A stretch of DNA of 64,000 bases from Papilionanthe hookeriana x Papilionanthe teres (Eukaryota > Streptophyta > Magnoliopsida > Asparagales > Orchidaceae), in contig CM040434.1 of the NCBI GenBank assembly GCA_022702705.1, forward strand, positions 18,147,771-18,211,770, in the 5' to 3' direction. Under the pieces are notes generated by a model. That model had not been told where the DNA came from. It did not search any database and was given only the letters and a program-made list of their open reading frames with translations. The position numbers were made by a program, and so were the translations under genes. Below are positions 1 through 8,900 of this stretch, one piece after another; the first letter of the stretch is position 1, and every line of letters starts with the position of its first letter.

Positions 1-519
1 CTAAATAAAAACTTTTAAAATGCAGTGGAAGAACAATGGAAGTACTCTTCAAAATGCAGTGGAAGAGTTTAGTCAAATTGCCTCCTCTAAATCTTTCCTA
101 AGACTTTCTTTAAATAGTAAACCAAAAGGTGCCTTGGTGTCTCTTCAAAATGTGTCTATATTCGATGTATCTACCAAGGAACACACCCCTTCATTCAAAC
201 TTGCCGCCTAAAGGAAGTTATGGACATTACCAACAAGAGTTGCATCCCATACCCTTTGAAATCGGCTCCAAATCCTTTTGAATCTCGATTTTTAACTGTG
301 GCGCCTAAGCGCCGGCCCAGTGGCGCTTAGCCGCCAGTGCCGAATTTTTATTTTTCTTTTTTTTGCTCCAAATTTGGTCCAATTTTGCTCCTTTCATCAT
401 GACCATCCATTTTCATCATACCTGCAAGAAAAACACAAAATACCTTCCATTAAAGTGCAATATCATTAAAAATAGGTATAAAAATGTGCATAAAAATACT
501 ATATATTTTAGGTGTATCA
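1..519 (-). mobile_element. Athila-type LTR, 5' terminal part, cut by the window edge
   Basis: Read on the minus strand, this begins TGATACACC at 519 and runs through the same landmarks as the LTRs of Elements 1-3 further along: an early TATTGCACTTTAA stretch, a TTCTTGCAGGTATGATG stretch, then a GGCGCC-rich palindromic cassette (plus-strand 298-342). The integrase reading frame of a different retrotransposon starts immediately after, at 520, so the LTR (solo or part of a whole element) inserted into that integrase. The other end lies outside the window, so no target duplication can be checked. The short ORFs here are not conserved and I do not call them genes. Confidence 0.7.
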
Positions 520-1482
520 GTTGCCAAAAGTTGTCACCAATGCCAAGTGCACGGAGTGGTTCTACATCAACCTCCAAATGTGCTACATCCGACAATCGCG
601 TCTTGGCCATTTGAGTGTTGGGGCACAGATATCGTGGGTCCGATAGAACTGTCTTCCTCAAGAGGACATCACTTCATTCTTGCAGCTACATATTACTTTT
701 CCAAGTGGGCAGAAGCAGTACCGCTCAGAGAAGTGAAAGCACATCACGTGTTACAGTTCATTAAGAATCAAGTCGTCTGCCGTTTTGGGGTACCGCGTAG
801 AATTATCTCAGATAACAGTTTAGCATTTAGAATTACGAAGATCAATAATTTTGTCAGAAGGCATGAGATAAATTGGTACTATTCAATGATCTACTACTCA
901 AGAGCAAACGGCTTAGCCGAGGCTTTTAATAAAACTCTCGTCCAGATCTTAAAGAAAACTTTGGACGATAACAAAAGAAATTGACATAAGAAGTTGTTAG
1001 AAGCCTTATGGGCCTACAGAACAACTTTCAGAACTCCTACTCAGTCTACGCCTTACGCTCTAGTGTACGGGTCCGATGCCGTCTTGCCCTTAGAGGTTCA
1101 GCTTCCGTCTCTCAGAATTGCAGTCGCAGATAAGATTACTACTGAAGAGAACGCCAAACTATGGCTAGAAGAATTGGAAAGCTTGGAAGGGAAATGAATT
1201 TCAGCGCAGTAGAATCTGGAACTGTATCAAGCCAAGATGATTCAGGCCCACGATAAACTGGTCCACCCAAGAACATTCAAAGACGGTGACTTGGTTCTAG
1301 TTCTCAGGAGACCTATTCTTGCACACCACAAGATAAGAGGTAAATTTGAACTAACCTGGGAGGGGACGTTCGTGGTCGAGACAGTCTAATCAGGAGGTTC
1401 CTACCAACTTGCGAATTACCGCGGAGAACAATCTATGCTTCCAATCAATGGACAATATTTAAAGAAGTATTACGCAACCTGA
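520..1482 (+). pseudogene. Ty3/Gypsy (Tat/Ogre-like) integrase, 5'-interrupted and decayed
   Basis: Integrase joins retrotransposon cDNA to nuclear DNA. The remaining part has the end of the HHCC zinc finger (CHQCQ), the catalytic core with Asp in CWGTDIVGP, Asp in IISDN and Glu in GLAEAFNKTL, then LWAYRTTFRTPTQSTPYALV and a C-terminal DNA-binding region with FKDGDLVLVLRRP. The ALWAYRT...TPYALVYG wording and a tail ending in NGQYLKKYY are typical of Tat-lineage elements rather than Athila. One frame runs throughout but has stops at 982, 1195, 1210 and 1387 before the natural TGA at 1480. Several fit Trp TGG to TGA, Arg CGA to TGA or Gln CAG to TAG. The N-terminal part and the rest of pol were separated by the LTR at 1-519. 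Lineage is inferred by eye. Confidence 0.85.
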
Positions 1483-1493
1483 TGTTTCGAAGG

Positions 1494-1827
1494 GTAAGCT
1501 TTAAAAGTGAAGTCACATTCCTAGAAGCACGGGCACAATAATCATTTGTAACCGGGTTCGAACCCAAAAATGATAAGAAAAAAGAAAAAATGATGAACAA
1601 AAGAATATATGTGTTTAAAAAAAAGAAAATATGTGAAAAAGAAATCATCTGAATAATAAAGTTAAACTTTCCTTTCAAATCGAAACTCAATCCTAATCTT
1701 TCCTCATCTTTTCCTATTTTTGTTAGAATTCAAAATAAAATGAATAAGAATTTTTCATTAATGAATAAATTTTCTTATTGTTCTCGTTCTTAGTACAACC
1801 CTTTGATGCCTTCCTTGTTTTTTGCAG
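1494..1827 (+). other. Intron-like segment between pol stop and ORF3
   Basis: Twelve bases after the integrase stop there is a donor-like AGG/GTAAGC (GT at 1494). A strong acceptor, TTCCTTGTTTTTTGCAG, ends at 1827, five bases before the first ATG of the next ORF at 1832. Removing the 334 nt between them would place the 3' ORF just behind an upstream exon, the usual way LTR elements express a 3' gene. The segment is AT-rich and non-coding and contains the palindrome GGGTTCGAACCC at 1553-1564. Splicing is inferred from sequence only. Confidence 0.45.
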
Positions 1828-1831
1828 GAAG

Positions 1832-2449
1832 ATGTCGAATGGACGGTTGGTTCTGAACATCAAGAATGGCGTGAGTCTAGCACTCAACGAAGAAAGAATG
1901 AAGGATGGGGTCGTGATCGAGATCGACTGTGATTTCACACCGGCTGGTTTACAGTACGAGAAGGCAGATTAGACCCCTGTCGACTGGGATGAGTTCCGCA
2001 GCTAGACAGTGGTGAAGTTGGGTGGCCTGAGTCAGCAGACTACTGACGGAAAGAGGAAAGTGAATGCCGCTCAGGTAACGGGAGCGGACAAGAAAGTTAA
2101 GTCCATGGTTACTACAATAGAGGGCAGGCTTGTCAGTGCCGTGCCCATAGAAGTTCAGTAAGGAGAGCTACTCTCACTCCGACCCAGTGAAGAAACAAGA
2201 ACCGCCGCATTCACAGGATGCTGAGCAAGCTAGCGGTGGACCAGCATAAGGAAACAATTTCTACCGTTAGTGCAAGTAGTTTAAAGAAGTCGGTTTGGCA
2301 GAAGCCAGAAAAGAAGAAATCAACTCCAAGGACAGCAGAGACGATGAAGGAAATTGAAAAAAAGATAAGAAATGAAATCAGTGCCATGACGCCAGGCGAA
2401 TACACCAGTTCTGAGGAGCATTGTTGCGAAAGCAACCCCGGAGGATGTC
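1832..2449 (+). pseudogene. N-terminal part of the Tat element's extra 3' ORF, unknown domain
   Basis: The ATG at 1832 opens a frame reading MSNGRLVLNIKNGV and on to DGVVIEIDCDFTPAG before a stop at 1970. Coding-like, lysine- and glutamate-rich sequence continues to about 1990-2170 and, in a shifted frame, at 2218-2420 (KPEKKKSTPRTAETMKEIEKK), then moves into the frame used by the AlkB domain downstream. I do not recognise a family in this part; it is hydrophilic and has no membrane segment. It probably formed the N-terminal half of one protein with the domain at 2450-3316, now broken by several stops and at least one frameshift. Confidence 0.5.
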
Positions 2450-3316
2450 TTGACAGAGACTATCCCCGAAGAGGTGAGGCATGTAGGAGAGTGTGCTAGG
2501 GTTGAGCCATACATCCCACAATACGTTACCAGACCTAGACAATTTCAGATAATCCCAGAATACGAGTTGGAAATGTTGCAGAAAATTGAGAAGAAGACAT
2601 TCGAATATTTTGAAAGGATTCGAGGCAAGAAGATCAACATCCTGGAGGTCGTTAAGCTACATACAGATTTGTTTTCAGACTACGAGCAGCAGCAGAATGT
2701 GGACTGTGTTTTCGACCTTCAAAAATTGGGTTGAGCTGGTCGTTTAAGAGACAAGACCTACTCAGAACCCCGGAGGTGGATGAAAGGAAAACGAAGAGTC
2801 ATAATCCAGTGCGGATGTTGCTGCAACTTTGTCAAGGATAGGAAAGGAAATCCACCAGGGATACTCTGTCGTAGTGAGGTGGATTCGATGCCGAGAATCA
2901 TTAAGAGGATGGTGAAGAGGATGGTGACATGGCGGCTGCTACCTGGAGATTGCATACCCAACATCTACATCATCAACATATATGAAGAAGGCGATTGCAT
3001 ACCACCACACATAGATCATCATGATTTTGTAAGACTCTTCTGCACAATGTCCTTCATCAATCAGTGCAACATCATGTTCGGATCAGACCTCTGGATTGCA
3101 GGCCCCAGAGAATTCTGAGGGCCAATGGAGATACCTATACCGGTAGGTTTCGTTCTGGTGCTAAAAGGAAATGGAGCGATCGTAGCAAAGCACTGCATTC
3201 CAGGAGTACTTTTTTAGCAAATTTCAGTAACATTCAAGAGGATGGATGACAGCAAAATGCCATTCCGCTTCCGACCAGATCCAGAGTTAGAGAGCCTTCA
3301 GCCTTACGAGCTGTGA
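2450..3316 (+). pseudogene. AlkB-like 2OG-Fe(II) dioxygenase domain (plant ALKBH9/10 type) in a retrotransposon ORF
   Basis: AlkB-family enzymes remove methyl groups from nucleic acids using iron and 2-oxoglutarate; plant ALKBH9/10 proteins act on m6A in RNA. One frame shows, in order, VNxL-like GKKINILEVVKLHTDLFS, a KTYSEPRRWMKGKRRVIIQ stretch, GNPPGIL, the 2OG-contacting NIY, the iron-binding HID (His at 3008, Asp at 3014) within GDCIPPHIDHHDF, FCTMSF, GPREF, IPIPVGFVLVLKGNGA and the third iron ligand, His in AKHCIP (3191). That order and wording match ALKBH9/10 from plants. In-frame stops at 2732, 3116 and 3215 break it, and the first Arg of the usual R-x5-R 2OG motif reads Gln, so this copy is dead. 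There are no introns inside the domain, consistent with capture as RNA. It lies downstream of Tat integrase and the intron-like segment. The fold assignment is strong; its role in the element is inferred. Confidence 0.85.
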
Positions 3317-4219
3317 GCTACATGGAAAATAACACACCTCCAATGCACATCCGAACGACATTCCTGCCAAGGATGGCTTGGAAGATGATGTTAATGCCCA
3401 AGTGTCTCACTATTCAGACATGGATTTTGGCAGACATTTTTTTTGAAGAAATCAACAAGGATTCTACACAGTTTGTTTTGGATTTATATGGATTCTGTAA
3501 GAAGCTTAATTTTCGAGGAAAATATCATGTTTTGGATCAAGCTATATGATGTATTTTCAGCAAATTGGAATGGAAACGACCATGTCGTGTTTTGCCTTCA
3601 TTTCTTTTGTGCAAATTTAACTGGGAACGCCATTAAGTTGAATGAACTTCGAACGAAGAACAATTTGAAGATAAATGGATAACTAAATAAGATAAAAATA
3701 AGATAAAAATAAAAAAAATAGAGAGAAAAGAAAATGAAAATGAAAGAAAAGAAGATGAACTAAAATTCATTTAAAAAAATCTTAATCTAAAAAAACGAAT
3801 TCCAAATTAACATGCGCTCTAATTAAACAAAAATGAAATCGAATCACTAAAACAAAAAAAAAAGAATCTAAGTCTCGAATTGAGTTCTAATCTGTATCCA
3901 TCGATTCACATCTTTCAATTCCTCTTCAAATCGAAATCCATTTGAAACTCTTTTGAAATTCAAATCCTTTCCTCGACTTATCGTCAGGTTGAATCTTTTC
4001 AGCTTGGTACACTTACCAGCTCCTTTCAATTCTCTTTCTTCTGTGTGTTAGAGGATTGACTGGTTCTATTGACACAGAGCCACAAATTTTATTCGATTTG
4101 GTTCTGATGGCATGGGACTGGGTCCCTCCTCACCCGGATCTTCTTTTCGAGAAGCCTTCCGAACGGGATTTGAAACACCCTCGTACTCTCTTTCAAATTG
4201 ATTCTTTCCCAAACAAATG
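3317..4219 (+). other. Tat element 3' untranslated region, purine-rich tract
   Basis: No convincing gene. 3317-3690 has short open stretches in two frames that may be the frayed end of the 3' ORF. About 3690-3870 is A-rich with a purine run (AGAGAGAAAAGAAAATGAAA at about 3719) that could be a polypurine tract, but no clear LTR start follows it. 3880-4219 is ordinary AT-rich sequence leading into the tandem array. Confidence 0.4.
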
Positions 4220-5691
4220 AATCTTTCCTAGCTAGTTTCAACTCAGATCTAATTTCCCCCAGTGGTATTCTGAGTTGTTCTAGTTTTCTTGTTCCGCTTA
4301 GGTTGAGAATGAAATTTCACTTCTACTCCCGTAATAAATCCTAAGACAACAAACGAATCTTTCCTGGCTAGTTTCAGCTCAGATCTAATTTCCTCCAACG
4401 GTATTCTGAGTTGTTCTAGTTCTCTTGTTTAGCTTAGGTTGGGAATGAAGTTTCTCTTCTACTCCCGTAATAAATCCTAAGACAACAAATGAATCTTTCC
4501 TGGCTAGTTTCAGTTCAGATCTAATTTCCCCCAGCGGTATTCTGAGTTGTTCGAGTTATCTTGTTTCGCTTAGGTTGGGAATGAAGTTTCACTTCTACTC
4601 CTGTAATAAATCTTAAGACAACAAATGAATCTTTCCTGGCTAGTTTCAGCTCAGATCTAATTTTCCCCAGCAGTATTCTTAGTTGCTCTAGTTCTCTTGT
4701 TTCGCTTAGGTTGGGAATGAATTCTTACTTCTAACCCGTAATAAATCCTAAGACAACAAATGAATCGTTCTTGATTAGTTTCAGCTCAGATCTAATTTCC
4801 CCCAGCAGTATTCTGAGTTGTTCTAGTTCTCTTGTTTCACTTAGGTTGGGAATGAAGTTTCACTTCTACTCCCGTAATCTTTCTTGACTAGTTTCAGCTT
4901 AGATCTAATTTCCCCCAGTGGTATTCTGAGTTGTTCTAGTTCTCTTGTTTCACTTAGGCTGGGAATGAAGTTTCACTTCTACTCCTGTAATAAATTCTAA
5001 GACAACAAGTAAATCTTTCCTGGCTAGTTTCAGCTCAGATCTAATTTTCCCCAGCGGTATTCTGAGTTGTTCCAGTTCTCTTGTTCCACTTAGGTTGGGA
5101 ATGAAGTTTCACTTCTACTCCCGTAATAAATCCTAAGACAACAAACAAATCTTTCTTGACTAGTTTCAACTCAGATCTAATTTCCCCCAGCGGTATTCTG
5201 AGTTGTTATAGTTCTCTTGTTTCGCTTAGGTTAGGAATGAAGTTTCACTTTTACTCCCGTAATAAATCCTAAGACAACAAACGAATCTTTCCTGGCTAGT
5301 TTCAGCTCAGATCTAATTTCCCCCAGCGGTATTCTGAGTTGTTCTAGTTCTCTTGTTTCGCTTAGGTTGGGAATGAAGTTTCACTTCTACTCCCGTAATA
5401 AATCCTAAGACAACAAACGAATCTTTCCTGGCTAGTTTCAACTCAGATCTAATTTCCCCCAGCGGTATTCTGAGTTGTTCTAGTTCTCTTGTTTCACTTA
5501 GGTTGGGAATGAAGTTTTACTTCTACTCCCGTAATAAATCCTAACACAAGAAACAAATCTTTCCTGGCTAGTTTCAACTCAAATCTAATTTCCGCCATCG
5601 ATATTCTGAGTTGTTCTAGTTCTCTTGTTTCTCTTAGGTTGGGCATGAAGTTTCACTTCTACTCCCGTAATAAATCCTAAGACAACAAACG
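4220..5691 (+). repeat. 136-bp tandem array, 11 units
   Basis: Units begin at AATCTTTCCTGGCTAGTTTC or a variant at 4220, 4356, 4492, 4628, 4763, 4876, 5012, 5148, 5284, 5420 and 5556. Spacing is 136 bp (one 135), except the fifth unit, which is 113 bp because it lacks the end (AATAAATCCTAAGACAACAA...). Units are nearly identical, differing at a few positions each. The array sits downstream of the retrotransposon ORFs. Tat/Ogre elements are known for variable tandem repeats in the 3' UTR, and that is the likeliest setting. No ORF spans it and there are no spacers. Confidence 0.95.
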
Positions 5692-6780
5692 ACCTTTTTC
5701 GTGATTATACCTTGTTCGGATGTAACTTCCCTGGTAGTCTTTCGAGCTGGTAGTATTTTCTTCCTGGCGTAACTTCCTTGACGGTTGCCATTCTGAGGCT
5801 GGAGCCTAACTTCCAGCTCTTTTCTTGAGGCTAGAACCTAAATTCCAATTCTCTCTTCAAATCCTGAGGGTAGAGCCCAAATTCCAGTTCTCATTCCAAA
5901 TCTCGAGGTTCGAACCTAGGTTCCAATCCTCATTTCAAAATCCAGAATTTCTACAGAATCCATTTTGAAATCAATCTTAAATCGAACTTCAATCAGAATT
6001 GAAACTCTGATCAATTCGAAATTCAAACTCAAACTTAAGAATTAAAATAAAAAATGAAGCGAATCTAAAATCCAGTCTCTTGAAATCTTGTGATTTGAAA
6101 TTCACCACCTTTTCCCCAGCGAGAGTTCTAGAATCTTTAGTCTTGGAGATTTACCTGATACTCCCCAACAGAAATTTTCTACGCTTTTTTCTAAGTGTGT
6201 CTCTTAGAAGTTTGTGTTGGTTTTGTTGATCTCTTCGGTCAACACCAATACGCGCGGTGTGCTTGGTTAGCACACCACACCTATTGGAGGTCCATTTGTT
6301 GACCTCATTTTTGGTGAGGTCTTTTCTTTCCTCTTAGTGCTTAGGATCTAGCCATAGGACTTCTCCTTGACTATCCTAGAAGACTAGAAGTGGAACCCAC
6401 CATTTAGAAATTCAAACCAATTCTTTACTCTCTTTGGAATCCTACATAGACGGTCATCAATCTCCAAGTCGCTCGGAAGATTGGGACCAATATGTAGGAA
6501 GACAAGGATGAATTCCTATAGGATGGTCAAGCCTTAGGACAGCCCTGGGTGGCCTGGTCTTGGTGAGGTCTGGCTGGCACACACTGCACTCATACGCCCA
6601 TCCTAAACCCTGAACCATCCCTACCCAATCTTGACTCCTGGTTCATTGGAGCACTCATGTGGCTAAGTCTAAATCCCTAGCTCCTTGGCTAAGAGGGTTA
6701 GGAATAACATATGAGATGTTCAAAATGAACACCTTCTTGGTACATGGCTCACTCTAAGCTTTTGCTACACTTCCCAACCA
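5692..6780. other. Non-coding DNA after the tandem array
   Basis: No gene seen. 5692-5960 contains short degenerate repeats built on 'GAGGCTGGAGCCTAA(C/A)TTCCAG' and relatives, possibly a decayed minisatellite. 6214-6321 holds a group of stem-loops described separately. The remainder is plain sequence, probably still 3' UTR or LTR of the Tat element. I found no LTR boundary. Confidence 0.4.
6214..6321. other. Cluster of perfect stem-loops
   Basis: GTGTTG (6214-6219) pairs with CAACAC (6240-6245). GGTGTGC (6256-6262) pairs with GCACACC (6270-6276) across a 7-nt loop. GACCTCA (6301-6307) pairs with TGAGGTC (6315-6321), also across 7 nt. GAGGTC (6287-6292) could instead pair with GACCTC (6301-6306), so the last two hairpins are mutually exclusive. 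Function unknown. Confidence 0.6.
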
Positions 6781-8900
6781 TAATCAATTTTCTTTTTGCC
6801 AAAATTCCTAGTTTTGACATTGGGTTCTCAAACCTACCTAAAATTACCTGAATTGCCCCTACAATCACCAAATTTTCCAAAAATTACCCAAAATTCCCAA
6901 AAATACTAAAAATCATTTTAAAACAATTCCCATCTATTAAAACCACCAAAATACCCCAATACCCTCCAAATAACCTCTTTATACCCTAAATACCCTTTTT
7001 GCCCAAAAAATCCAAAAATTCCCAGAAAATTCCAAAAAATTCTAAATATTCCCAATTTCATTTTGTTCAACTACACAATAAGCCAATTTTGCCCATTTGA
7101 CCTAATTTTATCAAAATCCCTAATTTGACTCATTTTTAACCTAAATGGACCCAAGTCAAACCAAATCAACCCATTTAACCTCAATTTTGCCCAATTTCAA
7201 TTATAAACTTTAATTCAACATCCCTATTACCAATCTAAACCAAATCCAAGTCCAAATTGTTTACATTTGAGTTCAATTTCATTTGAAATTCAAAATCCCC
7301 AATTTTGCCAATTTAAATCCAAAATTTCCCAATTAACCTAATGTCAACCAATTCCCCCAATTTCAATCCTAAACCTTCTATGGAACTTCCATGAAACCCA
7401 AGCAACATTCAATTATCCCAATTTGAGCTCAAGCCTAGCCTAAATCCATTTGAAAACCAAGAACACCCATTTTAACTTAAATTAAACACATGCCCTAAAT
7501 CTACCAAATTGATTGGCCTAATCCCGAAATTTCCTCCCAATTGATGTTGGGAACTCTTCAATACATTCCCCTAGGCCATTTGAAACTTTCAATTGGGTCT
7601 AAACCCCACCTTAAACCAACTTGGACCCAAGTTGACCCAACCTTGCCCAAATTAACCAAAACCTCAAAATCCATCAAATTGACCTATCAATTGAACTCAA
7701 AACCTCTCCATGTCTTCATGAAAGTTCTTCATGGAAATCATTTACACAATGTTGCTCAAGACACTTGAACCTAAATCAAACCCAAACCCAAGTTAGCCCA
7801 ACCTAAACCCAAGTGAGCCAATTTGAACCCATGACCTAACCTAACCAATTTGAACCAAATGTGGCTAAACCATCCTTTCCACAGCCACCATTTGAACTCT
7901 AGGAACCACCCTAAATCCATCTAGCCCAAGCTAAGTGAGCCATGGACCAAGGGTCCCCATTTTAATGGATCTCTTCCCTTAAGTGGATAAATCCCTTTTT
8001 AACCTTGGAGCCTCTCTGCCCTCCGCCTAAGCAGATGAATCCACCCCTCAATTAAACCCAAACTCAGCCATATGGCCCTGGCCATTTAAGCACACCTTCT
8101 CGGTCATGAGAAGGGTGTTGAAAAATTTCCTCACAGAACCCCTCTCAATTGCCTCCAGAGCTCCTCCCAGCCAATAGAAGCTCAGCTCCACTGTCCTCCT
8201 GCACTAAAATCCACTGGCTAAGCTTAATTTCTCAGTCCAAAATCAGACCAGAAATAGGACAACCTCAGAAACTCTACAGAAACCAAATTAACTTCTTCGA
8301 CACCTTCCCCAAAGGTAGAGAAGAAGTTCCCCAGTGAAAGCCCCCTCACTAGGCCACCCATTTCTTTTATTGGCCAGAGCACCAAATCGGGTTTGGCCAC
8401 TTTCATAGCTAGGAATTTCCATCGCTCGAGGCTCAATCTGTAGGCTCTTGGGACTCTAAAGAATGTGCCGAGCACATCCAATTGAGGCTTCACCTCTTGG
8501 ACCAAGATATGGAAACTTCTCTTGCTCTCGAGCTTTCAGTGATTCCCCATTTACTTTGATTCAATTTCAGTGCGCATTAGCTGTATAGATGTGTAGCTCT
8601 AGTCTAGATGAGCACGTAGGACCAAACCCCATGTGATTTGGTTGAGAAATGAGCGAGATATTAGGTCTAGAAGGTGGACAGTGCTCAGGTTGAGTCAGTT
8701 GTGGACAATGACCATCAACCGTTGGATCGCACGTGTAAAAGATGGACGACCAGGATCGCACTGGATAGAGAAATGGAATGGAACCGCGGGCCTCGTGGCT
8801 ACCAAGTCAGATGGCGGAACCGAATCAAACCCCGCCACGTGGAGCTTCGACCTGTCGCATGTTGAGGTGGCACCACATCACTTAAGTAGGAAAATAGGCA
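6781..8900. other. Non-coding DNA with a G-depleted, C/A-rich tract
   Basis: From about 6830 to 7970 the plus strand is built of A, C and T with very little G (13 G in 6841-7200 by hand count) and many CCCAAATT-like words. 7980-8900 has normal composition and includes a G-box-like core CACGTG near 8837. Short ORFs at 7541-7768, 8149-8337 and 8633-8908 match nothing I recognise and look like chance. It may be LTR or 3' UTR of the Tat element. Confidence 0.4.

Noticed and set aside
1553..1564. GGGTTCGAACCC as a tRNA T-arm
   Set aside because: A 12-bp palindrome only; no acceptor, D or anticodon arms around it.
2450..3316. Host ALKBH gene fragment
   Set aside because: No introns, directly downstream of integrase and an intron-like leader in the same orientation, followed by a retrotransposon-style 3' UTR; still listed as the main way the finding could be wrong.
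4220..5691. CRISPR-like direct repeats
   Set aside because: Units are contiguous 136-bp repeats without spacers in a plant genome; it is a satellite-type array.
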